Shown here: piece by piece, positions 56,198 to 64,000 of the stretch
Layout: the number at the start of each line of letters is the position of its first letter
Position numbering within the stretch: position 1 is the first letter of the stretch
Assembly: GCA_040752005.1 (NCBI GenBank)
Contig: JBFMFX010000016.1
Coordinates: 1 to 64,000, forward strand
From: RBG-16-66-20 sp040752005
GTDB lineage: Bacteria; Pseudomonadota; Gammaproteobacteria; Burkholderiales; SG8-39
Direction: 5' to 3'
Length of the DNA: 64,000 nucleotides
The notes under the pieces: model-generated
Told to the model about the DNA's origin: nothing
Databases searched by the model: none
The model's input: only the letters and a program-made list of their open reading frames with translations
Translations under genes and position numbers: made by a program

Positions 56198-58906
56198 TCA
56201 GGATCCGGCCCCAAGGCGCCGCACGAATGCCGCGAAATCCTCGTACGGCAGCGGTCTGCTGACGAGAAAGCCCTGCATCTCGTCGCAGCCGATCTCGGCA
56301 AGCCGCGCTGCCTGCTCCTCGGTCTCGACCCCCTCGGCGACAACGGTCATGCCGAGTCCGTGCGCGAGGTCGGTTATCGTACGGACGACCCGTGCGACCA
56401 GCTCTTCGTGCAGCATGGCGCCGACGAAGGTGCGATCTATCTTCACCGACTGCACGGGAAATTTCGCGAGCCAGGCGAGCGACGAATAGCCTGTGCCGAA
56501 ATCGTCAATGGCGAGGGCGAATCCCAGCTCGCTCAGCTCGCGCAGCGTGCCGAGGGTTTGCTCCACGTCTTCCATCGCCGCGGATTCGGTGATTTCCAGT
56601 TCGAGCGCGCCGGGGCCGGGCCGTGTTCCGGCGGCGCGCGCGGCGGCCTGCGCGAAGTCGCGTTCGCGCAACTGCACCTGCGACACGTTCACGGCCAACC
56701 GGATGCCGTGCAACCCGTCCTGCGCGAGCCGGAGCGCATCGGCGGCGGCCTGAGCGATCGCCCACGCGCCTGCCTCGTGAATGAGGCGGGTTTCCTCCAG
56801 TACGGGAATGAATTGCGCCGGAGAGACCAGTGCCCCGTCCTGGCCCTGCCAGCGCATCAGCGCCTCGGCGCCGGTGATCTTGCGTGTACGCACGTTCACC
56901 CGGGCCTGATAATGCAACCGCAGTTCGCGGTTCGCGAGAGCCGTTCGCAGCCGGGATTCGAGCAGCAGCCGATCGGCGGCCGCCGCGTCACTCGCCGGAT
57001 TATGGAACGCGTACCTTGCACCGCGCCGCTTGGCTTCCAGCAGGGCGTTTTCCGCGCTCTTGTAGAGCGTCTCCGGATCGCTGCCGTCCTCGGGAAACGT
57101 CGCGATACCGGCTCGGACATCGAGCGTCAGCGCCTGGCCGCCCGCCGCGAACGGCGAACCGAAGCATCGCTCCGCGAGATGCTCGTACACGCGCACCGCG
57201 TCCCGTTCACCCGCAAGGCGCGGAACGATCGCGGCGAACTGATCGCCCGCGATTCGCGCCAGCCGCGTCGGTTCATGCGCTCGCTCCAGCCTCGCACCAA
57301 TCTCCCTCAGGACGCTGTCAGCCGCCCCGCGCCCGATCGCCGCGTTGACCAGCCGAAAGCGGGACACATCGAGCAGCAGCAGCGCGAGGCGGCCGTGCGC
57401 TTGCGCCGTCCCCGCGAGGTGTTGCGCCAGCCGGTCCAGGAACAGCGTGCGATTGGCGAGCCCCGTGAGCGCGTCGTACAGGGCGAGGTAGTTCAGCCGC
57501 TGCTCCTTCTCGATATAGTCGAGCGCGAAGGCGAGGTCGCTGGCCACCTCGCGGAGAAGCTCGATCTCCTCGTCGTCGAATACCGGCAGCTCGGCCGCGT
57601 ATGCGGTGAGCACACCGCGCACCTCGCCGCCGGCGACGAGGGGCACCATGGCGCAGGCGCGCAGCCCGGCGCGGGCAAGCTCCTCGCGCATCGGCATGTC
57701 CGCCGCCGAGGCGATGTCGGCAATCGCGATCGGCGTCGCCGAGAGAACCGTGCCCGCCGCCGGCTCGCGTGTGCCGGCGCCGATCGCAAGCGTGAGCCGC
57801 CTTGCGACCGTGTCGGCGAGATCGCGCGGCTCGCCCGCCGAGGCGACCGGCACGATCCGCATGCTCTTGCGGTCCAAGAGCCCGATCGCTGCGAGGCGAT
57901 ATCCGCCGGGGCCCGTGGCGATGCGGCAGGCCTCCTCAGCGAGCGCTCGAAAATCGCGAGCGCGCACGATCATGTTGTTGACGGCCCCGAGGATCACGCG
58001 TACCCGGCCCAGGTGCGCCGCGCGCAGCTCGGTGCGGTTCGCGGTACGGACGAAGAACCAGAGCAGGATCAGCGTCGTCACCATGCCGGCGATGGCATGG
58101 ACCGCCTGGCTGATGCCCCTGTCGAACCAGCCGAAATGCACTCCATGCACGTGGAATGCGGTGAGCGCAAGCATCGCGGCGAGGGCCGCGAGCCCAAGCC
58201 ACCGGGCGAAGCGCGAACTGATCGTGTCGCGTGAGAATTCGCGCATCCAGCCGCCGCCCGCCCGCGCCGCGAGAATCGCCAGCGCGAGCACGAGCAAAGC
58301 GAGCGCGGTGTTCAGCGACATGGCAGAAAATTCGCCCACCCGATAGAGGGCCGGCACGTCGAAGAAATATCCGCTGAGCACGACGAGTGCCTGCGCGCCC
58401 ACGGCGGAGGCGAGCGTCTGGGCCACGTACGGCGCGAAGGCCCGATCGAAAAGCAGCATCGTGATCGAGGCGCCGCTCACGATGAACGCGACCGCCGTGC
58501 CCGGAGACATTCGGCCTGGATTGGTGGTGTGCGCCCCTCCCGCCGCCTCGCGAAAGAGAAGTTGGTCCACGCCAAGGTCCAAGCCGAAAAGATCCTGCGC
58601 CAGTGTGAGCGCGGCGGCGGCGGCCACGAACGCGACGATCAGAAGCACCGCGGACTTCGCGAGTGCCGCCTCGCGCCGGGAAGCGGACGGGGCGGCGTGC
58701 ACAAGCAGCAGCGCGGTCCCCAACAGGACGAAACAGACCGCCGCGTTCGCCTTCATGGTCACGAGCCCCGGCAGGACGCTCGTCAGCCGCGGCAGGTCGA
58801 AGGCCCAGCCCGCGAGCGCGGCGAGCCCGATCGCGACGGTCATGAGCGCGCCGATGCGCGAGCCGGTTACGAAGCGCGTTTCAACCGACCGGACGGCTTC
58901 GCCCAT
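56198..58906 (-). CDS. Membrane GAF-GGDEF-EAL c-di-GMP protein with degenerate GGDEF
   Basis: A 902-residue protein. Eight or so membrane helices (about 15-300) form a sensor region, then a GAF-like domain (about 310-470), a GGDEF domain (about 490-650) whose signature is AGDQF in RLARIAGDQFAAIVP, and an EAL domain (about 665-895) with GAEALMRWQGQDGA, AIDDFGTGYSSL and KIDRTFVG. The altered GGDEF suggests it cannot make c-di-GMP and may bind GTP to tune the phosphodiesterase. A TTTAAT box (58923-58928) lies upstream of the ATG. No neighbour points to a specific target. Confidence 0.9.
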   Translation of the reverse strand: MGEAVRSVETRFVTGSRIGALMTVAIGLAALAGWAFDLPRLTSVLPGLVTMKANAAVCFVLLGTALLLVHAAPSASRREAALAKSAVLLIVAFVAAAAALTLAQDLFGLDLGVDQLLFREAAGGAHTTNPGRMSPGTAVAFIVSGASITMLLFDRAFAPYVAQTLASAVGAQALVVLSGYFFDVPALYRVGEFSAMSLNTALALLVLALAILAARAGGGWMREFSRDTISSRFARWLGLAALAAMLALTAFHVHGVHFGWFDRGISQAVHAIAGMVTTLILLWFFVRTANRTELRAAHLGRVRVILGAVNNMIVRARDFRALAEEACRIATGPGGYRLAAIGLLDRKSMRIVPVASAGEPRDLADTVARRLTLAIGAGTREPAAGTVLSATPIAIADIASAADMPMREELARAGLRACAMVPLVAGGEVRGVLTAYAAELPVFDDEEIELLREVASDLAFALDYIEKEQRLNYLALYDALTGLANRTLFLDRLAQHLAGTAQAHGRLALLLLDVSRFRLVNAAIGRGAADSVLREIGARLERAHEPTRLARIAGDQFAAIVPRLAGERDAVRVYEHLAERCFGSPFAAGGQALTLDVRAGIATFPEDGSDPETLYKSAENALLEAKRRGARYAFHNPASDAAAADRLLLESRLRTALANRELRLHYQARVNVRTRKITGAEALMRWQGQDGALVSPAQFIPVLEETRLIHEAGAWAIAQAAADALRLAQDGLHGIRLAVNVSQVQLRERDFAQAAARAAGTRPGPGALELEITESAAMEDVEQTLGTLRELSELGFALAIDDFGTGYSSLAWLAKFPVQSVKIDRTFVGAMLHEELVARVVRTITDLAHGLGMTVVAEGVETEEQAARLAEIGCDEMQGFLVSRPLPYEDFAAFVRRLGAGS

Positions 58907-59095
58907 CGTTTACGCGACCGCGATTAAAAGCGCGGACACGCATCAATCCCGCCCTCCGTAAACGGCAATCGCCCCGATGCTGCGGCCCCGCAGGCAGCAG
59001 CAGAGACGACGGCTGCTACTTTACTCGCACCCGGTCAGTTGCGGCCCGATGATTTCACTGCGTCAGATGCAACGCGTTGATTTGATGGACGTATC
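58907..59095. other. Intergenic region upstream of the GAF-GGDEF-EAL gene
   Basis: About 190 nt between two minus-strand genes. A TTTAAT -10-like box (58923-58928, minus) fits the downstream gene; no ORF or strong structure stands out in the rest. Confidence 0.4.
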
Positions 59096-59115
59096 GCGAA
59101 ACCCGATCGTTTCGC
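59096..59115 (-). terminator. 7-bp inverted repeat at the end of the NUDIX gene
   Basis: GCGAAAC-ccgatc-GTTTCGC is a perfect 7-bp stem with a 6-nt loop, ending on the NUDIX stop codon. No T-run follows in the direction of transcription, so terminator function is uncertain. Confidence 0.4.
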
Positions 59116-59657
59116 TACTTCAGGAACCTCGCCACCCACAGCAGCGCGCAGACGGTCTTCGCGTCGGTGATGCGGCCATCGCGCACCATGTCCACCGCTT
59201 CGGCGAACGGCACGGTGAACACCTCGAGGAACTCGCCGTGATCCGGCGCCGCGGGGCCTGCCTTCAGGCCGCGCGCGAGGTAAAGCTCGATCGCTTCATC
59301 CGAGTAGCCGATCGCGTTGTGGATGACCGCGAAGCGGCGCCAGTCGGCGGCGGTGTAGCCGGTCTCCTCGGCGAGTTCCCTGCGGGCGGTGAGAAGCGGG
59401 TCTTCGCCCGGGTGCTTCTTGCCCGCCGGCAGCTCGACGAATTCGCGCCCGAGCGGATAGCGGAACTGGCGCACCAGCACCACGCCGCCGTCGTCGAGCA
59501 GCGGCACAATGCACACCGCGCCCGGGTGCCGGATGTACTCGCGCGTCGTTTCGTGGCCGTCGGGCAGGCGCACGAGGTCGCGACGCACGCGCAGCAGCCG
59601 CCCGGCCCAGACCTCTTCCCCGGAGACGAAGCGCTCGGAGAGGTCCCTGCCCTTCAA
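59115..59657 (-). CDS. ADP-ribose pyrophosphatase-like NUDIX hydrolase
   Basis: A 180-residue enzyme. REYIRHPGAVCIVPLLDDGG and VLVRQFRYPLGREFVELPAG lead into the NUDIX box (GKKHPGEDPLLTARRELAEE then TGY, about 80-102). This matches the NudF/ADP-ribose branch; the short form belongs with nuo operons in betaproteobacteria. It starts 4 nt after nuoN and would clear ADP-ribose or similar in the cytosol. It ends at a 7-bp inverted repeat, likely the end of the nuo operon. Confidence 0.88.
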   Translation of the reverse strand: MKGRDLSERFVSGEEVWAGRLLRVRRDLVRLPDGHETTREYIRHPGAVCIVPLLDDGGVVLVRQFRYPLGREFVELPAGKKHPGEDPLLTARRELAEETGYTAADWRRFAVIHNAIGYSDEAIELYLARGLKAGPAAPDHGEFLEVFTVPFAEAVDMVRDGRITDAKTVCALLWVARFLK

Positions 59658-59661
59658 GGCG

Positions 59662-61143
59662 CTACAGGCTCTTGATGGCGACGAAGCACAGCGCCATCAG
59701 CGGCTGCGGCACGATGCCGAAAGCGAGCAGCGCCAGGCTGTTGGCCGAGAGCAGCACGCGCGTGCCGCGGTCCGCCGGCACCGCGGCGGCGTCCGCCGGC
59801 TCGTCGAAGTACATGAGTTTGACGACCCGCAGGTAGTAGAACGCGCCCACCAGAGAGAAGAGCACCGCGAGCACCGCCAGCCAGATCTGCCCGGTATTGA
59901 CCACCGCCGAGATCACCGCAAGCTTGGCGTAGAAGCCGGCGGTGGGCGGGATGCCGGCGAGCGAGAACATGACGAGCAGCATCAGAAACGCGGTCCACGG
60001 GCTGCGCCGGTTGAGGCCCTTCATGTCCTCCAGATTCTCGCACTCGAAGCCGCGCGTCGAAAGGAGCAGCAGCATGCCGAAGGCTGCGAGCGACATCACC
60101 ACGTACACCAGCGTGTAGAACATCGCTGCGGCGTACGCGTCGGCGGCGTTGAGCCAGTTGCCGCCCACCACCCCCGACAGCAGCCCCAGCAGCATGAAGC
60201 CCATGTGCGCAATGGTCGAGTAGGCGAGCATGCGCTTCAGGTTCGCCTGCGCGATCGCCGCGAGATTGCCCAGCGCCATCGAAAGCACCGAGAGGATGGC
60301 GAGCATCTGCTGCCAGTCGGCAGCAAGGTCGAGCAGGCCGTTCACCAGCAGGCGGATCGCCATCGCGAACGCGGCGAGCTTGGGCGCCGAGCCGATCACC
60401 AGCGTCACCGCCGTCGGCGCGCCCTGGTAGACGTCGGGGATCCACATGTGGAACGGCACCACCCCCAGCTTGAAGGCGACGCCGGCGACGACGAAGACCA
60501 GGCCGAAGACGAGGAAGGTCTGCTGCGTGCCGTCGCGCGAGGCGAGCGCCACCTGCTTGGCGACGTCGGCGAGCGTGAGCGTGCCGGTCGCGCCGTAGAG
60601 CATGGACATGCCGTAGAGCAGCAGCCCGGAGGCGAGCGCCCCGAGCACGAAGTACTTCATCGCCGCCTCGGTGGCGACGGCGGAGTCGCGGTTGAGCGCC
60701 ACCATGGCGTACAGGCAAAGCGATAGCAGCTCGAGCCCCAGATACACGGTGAGGAAACTCGCCGCGCTGATCATCACCATCATTCCGAGCAGCGCGAAGA
60801 GCAGCAGCGTGAGGAACTCGCCGCGCAGCAGCCCCCGGTCCCTCATGTAACGGCGCGAATAGACGAGCGCCACCGAGACCGCGGCGCAGGCGGCGAGCTT
60901 GAGCACGTGCCCGAGCACGTCGGCGACGTACAGGCCGCCGAACGCGTGCGCCAGCGTCCCGCCGGTGCCCCAGAGCACGAACACGGTGGCGGCGGCGCAG
61001 GCGGCGACCGTCGCCTGCGCCAGCGCCAGGCTCACCCACCGCTCCTCGCTCCTCACGTACAGGTCGGCGAGCATCAGCGCGCAGGTGCCCGCCAGCAGCA
61101 CGATCTCCGGCAGCGCGAGGAGCAAATCGGTCGGCGTGTTCAT
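59662..61143 (-). CDS. nuoN: NADH-quinone oxidoreductase subunit N
   Basis: A 493-residue antiporter-like membrane subunit of complex I. Conserved elements: LTVYLGLELLSLCLYAMVAL (the TM glutamate), EAAMKYFVLGALASGLLLYG with the conserved Lys, VGVAFKLGVVPFHMWIPDVY-type stretch (FKLGVVPFHMWIPDVYQGAP) and NLKRMLAYSTIAHMGFMLLG. About fourteen helices. It is the last nuo gene, 3 nt after nuoM. It belongs to the proton-pumping arm. Confidence 0.97.
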   Translation of the reverse strand: MNTPTDLLLALPEIVLLAGTCALMLADLYVRSEERWVSLALAQATVAACAAATVFVLWGTGGTLAHAFGGLYVADVLGHVLKLAACAAVSVALVYSRRYMRDRGLLRGEFLTLLLFALLGMMVMISAASFLTVYLGLELLSLCLYAMVALNRDSAVATEAAMKYFVLGALASGLLLYGMSMLYGATGTLTLADVAKQVALASRDGTQQTFLVFGLVFVVAGVAFKLGVVPFHMWIPDVYQGAPTAVTLVIGSAPKLAAFAMAIRLLVNGLLDLAADWQQMLAILSVLSMALGNLAAIAQANLKRMLAYSTIAHMGFMLLGLLSGVVGGNWLNAADAYAAAMFYTLVYVVMSLAAFGMLLLLSTRGFECENLEDMKGLNRRSPWTAFLMLLVMFSLAGIPPTAGFYAKLAVISAVVNTGQIWLAVLAVLFSLVGAFYYLRVVKLMYFDEPADAAAVPADRGTRVLLSANSLALLAFGIVPQPLMALCFVAIKSL

Positions 61144-61146
61144 GCG

Positions 61147-62616
61147 TCAGGTCTTGGGCAGCGCCACGTGGCGCAGCAGTTCGTTCACCGAGCCGTGCAT
61201 GACCTCGGTGACGGGCAGCGGATAGACGCCCATCGCCAGCACCGCCGCGGCCAGCAGCCCGAGCACCAGCATCTCGCGCCCGTTGAGGTCCGCGAGCGCC
61301 GCGACGCGTTCGTTCGCCACGGCGCCGAAGATCACGCGCTTGTACATCCAGAGCGTGTAGGCGGCGCCGAGGACGAGGGTGGTCGCGGCGGCGAACGCGA
61401 TCCAGAAGCTCGTCTTCATCGCGCCGAGGATGACGAGGAACTCGCCGACGAAGCCGCTCGTCGCCGGCAGCCCGCAGTTGGCCAGCGCGAACAGCATCAT
61501 GAGCGAGGCGAACTTCGGCATCGTGTTCACCACCCCGCCGTAGTCGGCGATCATGCGCGAGTGCATGCGGTCGTAGAGCACGCCGACGCAAAGGAACAGC
61601 GCGGCCGAGACGAACCCGTGCGAGATCATCTGCACCAGCGCTCCCTCGATGCCGTAGGCGTTGAAGAGGAAGAAGCCGAGCGTGACGAAACCCATGTGCG
61701 AGATCGAGGAATACGCGATCAGCCGCTTCATGTCGGTCTGCACCAGCGCCACCAGCCCGATGTACACCACCGCGATGAGCGAGAGCGCGATCATCAGCCA
61801 CGCCAGCTCGCGCGAGGCGTCGGGCAGGATCGGCAGCGTGAAGCGCACGAAGCCGTAGGCCCCGAGCTTGAGCAGGATCGCCGCCAGCACCACCGAACCG
61901 CCGGTGGGCGCCTCGGTGTGCGCGTCCGGCAGCCAGGTATGCACCGGCCACATCGGCACCTTGATCGCGAAGCCGAACAGGAAGCCGAAGAAGAGCAGCA
62001 TCTGCACCCCGAGGGGCAGCGGCAGGTTCCACCAGTCGGGAATCGAGAAGCTGCCGCCCGACTTGTTGTACAGGTAAAGCAGCGCCACCAGCATCAGCAG
62101 CGACCCGAACAGCGTGTAGAGGAAGAACTTCACCGCCGCGTACACCCGGTTCGGCCCGCCCCACACCCCGATGATGATGAACATCGGGATCAGGGTCCCT
62201 TCGAAGAAGACGTAAAAAAGCACCGCATCCAGCGCCGAGAACACGCCGTTCAGCAGTCCGGACATGACGAGGAACGAGGCCATGTACTGCGCCACGCGCT
62301 CCTCGATCACGCTCCAGCCCGCGATCACCACCAGCACGGTGATGAACGAGTTGAGCAGCACGAACAGCACGCTGATCCCGTCCACGCCGAGGTGGTAGTG
62401 GATGTTGAACTGCGGGATCCACGACACCTTCTCGACGAACTGGAAGCCCGGGTTGCCGAGGTCGAACCCGGTGTAGAGCGGGATCGTGACGAGGAACCCG
62501 AGGAGCGCGCCGGCCAGCGCCAGCGCGCGCGCCAACGGCGCGTTGCGGTCGTCGCCGGTGGCGACGACCGCGAAGCCGGCGACGATCGGCACCCAGATGG
62601 CGAGCGAGAGCAGCAT
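61147..62616 (-). CDS. nuoM: NADH-quinone oxidoreductase subunit M
   Basis: A 489-residue antiporter-like subunit of complex I. Signatures: HLGVDGISVLFVLLNSF, FYVFFEGTLIPMFIIIGVWG (conserved Glu), KVPMWPVHTWLPDAHTEAPT, and DMKRLIAYSSISHMGFVTLG. ATG at 62616 is chosen because it overlaps the nuoL stop (TGATG) and begins the first helix; a longer frame to 62736 would lie inside nuoL. It pumps protons together with NuoL and NuoN. Confidence 0.97.
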   Translation of the reverse strand: MLLSLAIWVPIVAGFAVVATGDDRNAPLARALALAGALLGFLVTIPLYTGFDLGNPGFQFVEKVSWIPQFNIHYHLGVDGISVLFVLLNSFITVLVVIAGWSVIEERVAQYMASFLVMSGLLNGVFSALDAVLFYVFFEGTLIPMFIIIGVWGGPNRVYAAVKFFLYTLFGSLLMLVALLYLYNKSGGSFSIPDWWNLPLPLGVQMLLFFGFLFGFAIKVPMWPVHTWLPDAHTEAPTGGSVVLAAILLKLGAYGFVRFTLPILPDASRELAWLMIALSLIAVVYIGLVALVQTDMKRLIAYSSISHMGFVTLGFFLFNAYGIEGALVQMISHGFVSAALFLCVGVLYDRMHSRMIADYGGVVNTMPKFASLMMLFALANCGLPATSGFVGEFLVILGAMKTSFWIAFAAATTLVLGAAYTLWMYKRVIFGAVANERVAALADLNGREMLVLGLLAAAVLAMGVYPLPVTEVMHGSVNELLRHVALPKT

Positions 62617-64000
62617 CAGTGCACGAACACCCGGTACTTGACGATCGCGTACACGGCCGCGAGGCCGAAGATCATCATGAACGCATACCAGTAGATCAGG
62701 CCGTTCTGCACCAGACGCACCACGCCGGCGAACCACCCCACCACGCGCGCCGAGCCGTTCACCAGGACGCCGTCAATCGCGCGCTCGTCGCCGCCCTTCC
62801 AGAAACCGGTGCCCACCGCGCGCGCCCCGGCGGCGAACACCATGGCGTACAGCTCGTCGAAGCCGTATTTGCGCTCGACCAGCGCGTAGAGCACGCCCAG
62901 GCGCTGCGCGATCCGCTTCGGCGCATCGGGCCGCACCCGGTACAGGTAGTACGCGGTGCCGATGCCGGCGAGCGCGAGCCAGAACGCCGGCCCCGCAAGG
63001 CCGTGGGCGACGAAGCCGGCGAGACCGGTGTATTCGGCGGCGAGCTGCGCCACGTTCGCGTGCTCCGGGCGCACGACGATCGCCGGCCCGAACCAGTCGC
63101 CGAACACCAGGCTGCCGATCCACCAGCCGGAGGCGAGCGACGGAATGGCGAGCAGCACCAGCGGCACGGTCACCACCGCCGGCGACTCGTGCGGCGGATG
63201 CTTCGGGTCGTAGCGCCCCTCGCCGTGGAACGCCATGAACACCATGCGGAAGGTGTAGGCCGCGGTGACGAAAACGCACGACAGGACACAGAAGTACGCG
63301 AACGCCGCTCCCGGCGTGGCCGAGTACCGGATCATCTCGATGATCGCGTCCTTGGAGAAGAAGCCGGAGAACGGCGGGATGCCCGCCGAGGCGATCGCGC
63401 CGATGAGCAGGGTCCAGTAGGTGACCGGCATGTGCCGCTTCAGTCCCCCCATGCGGCGCATGTCCTGCTCGTGGTGCAGCGCGATGATCACCGAGCCGGC
63501 GGCGAGGAACAGCACCGCCTTGAAGAAGGCGTGCGTCATCAGGTGGAAGATCGCGGCCGAGTACGCCGAGGCGCCGAGCGCCGCGGTCATGTAGCCGAGC
63601 TGCGAAAGGGTCGAATAGGCGATCACGCGCTTGATGTCGTACTGGGTGAGCGCCACCAGCCCCATCGCGAGCGCGGTGATCGCGCCGATCACCATCACCA
63701 CCGCGAGCGCCGTCTGCGACAGCTCGTACAGCGGCGACATGCGCGCCACCATGAAAATGCCGGCGGTCACCATGGTCGCGGCGTGGATCAGCGCCGAGAT
63801 CGGGGTCGGGCCTTCCATCGAGTCGGGCAGCCACACGTGCAGCGGGAACTGCGCGCTCTTGCCCATCGCGCCGACGAACAGCAGCAGGCAGATGAGCGTG
63901 AGCGGGGCGGCGCCGGCGGCGGCAAGGCCCGGGGCCTGGTCGAACACCGGCCGGTACTGCAGCGTGCCGAAGTACGCCAGGACCAGCGCGATGCCAAGCA
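62616..64000 (-). CDS. nuoL: NADH-quinone oxidoreductase subunit L, N-terminus beyond right edge
   Basis: At least 461 residues of the largest antiporter-like subunit. The frame remains open to the right edge, reading LGIALVLAYFGTLQYRPVFD before the apparent start, so the beginning is missing. Seen: GKSAQFPLHVWLPDSMEGPT (conserved), DIKRVIAYSTLSQLGYMTAA, LMTHAFFKAVLFLAAGSVI, and RRMGGLKRHMPVTYWTLLIG; the C-terminal lateral helix region follows (NGLIYWYAFMMIFGLAAV). It should be about 650-680 residues when complete. It overlaps nuoM by one base. Confidence 0.96.
   Translation of the reverse strand, partial: LGIALVLAYFGTLQYRPVFDQAPGLAAAGAAPLTLICLLLFVGAMGKSAQFPLHVWLPDSMEGPTPISALIHAATMVTAGIFMVARMSPLYELSQTALAVVMVIGAITALAMGLVALTQYDIKRVIAYSTLSQLGYMTAALGASAYSAAIFHLMTHAFFKAVLFLAAGSVIIALHHEQDMRRMGGLKRHMPVTYWTLLIGAIASAGIPPFSGFFSKDAIIEMIRYSATPGAAFAYFCVLSCVFVTAAYTFRMVFMAFHGEGRYDPKHPPHESPAVVTVPLVLLAIPSLASGWWIGSLVFGDWFGPAIVVRPEHANVAQLAAEYTGLAGFVAHGLAGPAFWLALAGIGTAYYLYRVRPDAPKRIAQRLGVLYALVERKYGFDELYAMVFAAGARAVGTGFWKGGDERAIDGVLVNGSARVVGWFAGVVRLVQNGLIYWYAFMMIFGLAAVYAIVKYRVFVH

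Overview
This is a gene-dense, GC-rich (about 70% by eye) chromosomal stretch of a betaproteobacterium. Genus cannot be fixed from the window. The assignment rests on several conserved betaproteobacterial neighbourhoods: dapA-bamC-metallohydrolase, aat-bpt-pyrD, ferredoxin-nth-DUF1841, nuoL-nuoM-nuoN-NUDIX, moxR with a CoxE-type VWA gene, and paired TRAP and TctABC transporters. I see no insertion sequence, prophage, integrase or CRISPR array. One tRNA gene, tRNA-Arg(CCT), lies at 18119-18194.

Layout. 1-8.2 kb: a truncated hypothetical gene (minus), an MFS drug exporter, then a tight plus-strand operon: L-2-hydroxyglutarate-oxidase-like flavoprotein, a three-gene TRAP transporter, a glutathione S-transferase and the NAD(P)HX repair enzyme. 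8.2-12.4 kb: a glutamate-synthase-like flavoprotein, a peroxiredoxin fold lacking its catalytic cysteine, a RoxA-type ribosomal oxygenase and small proteins. 12.4-18.1 kb: a minus-strand run with bamC, dapA, two methyltransferases (one with an export signal) and an APC permease. 18.1-25 kb: the tRNA, tctABC, a MaoC hydratase, an acyl-CoA synthetase, a haloacid-dehalogenase-type hydrolase and a NUDIX enzyme. 25-31 kb: amtB, a Tat-exported Rieske protein, the N-degron transferases aat and bpt, pyrD, ferredoxin, nth and DUF1841. 31-37 kb: two cytochromes c divergent from moxR/VWA, a NUDIX gene and two transporters. 37-48.5 kb: an Mla-type lipid transporter with a PqiC-like lipoprotein, a four-PAS GGDEF-EAL protein, a GspE/PilB-type ATPase, an MFS protein, a Prx5 peroxiredoxin, a cysteine-containing exported protein and azlCD. 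48.5-56 kb: a fused M16 protease, greB, an ankyrin protein and nrdJ with a long structured leader. 56-64 kb: a second GGDEF-EAL protein, an ADP-ribose-type NUDIX enzyme and nuoN, nuoM and nuoL, the last cut by the right edge.

The genes point to a respiratory organism (complex I, cytochromes c) that imports organic acids through binding-protein-dependent TRAP and TTT systems, makes deoxynucleotides with a B12-dependent reductase, and signals with c-di-GMP.

The strongest non-gene signals are these. The nrdJ leader of about 290 nt is structured and carries a B12-box-like 10-mer. Three copies, or partial copies, of a GGGTCAGACCC/GGGTCTGACCC palindrome sit next to gene starts. Several -10 boxes lie only 6-8 nt before start codons, which suggests leaderless mRNAs. 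The hexamer GTCGAC was not seen anywhere in the window. All calls come from reading the sequence; no database search was possible.
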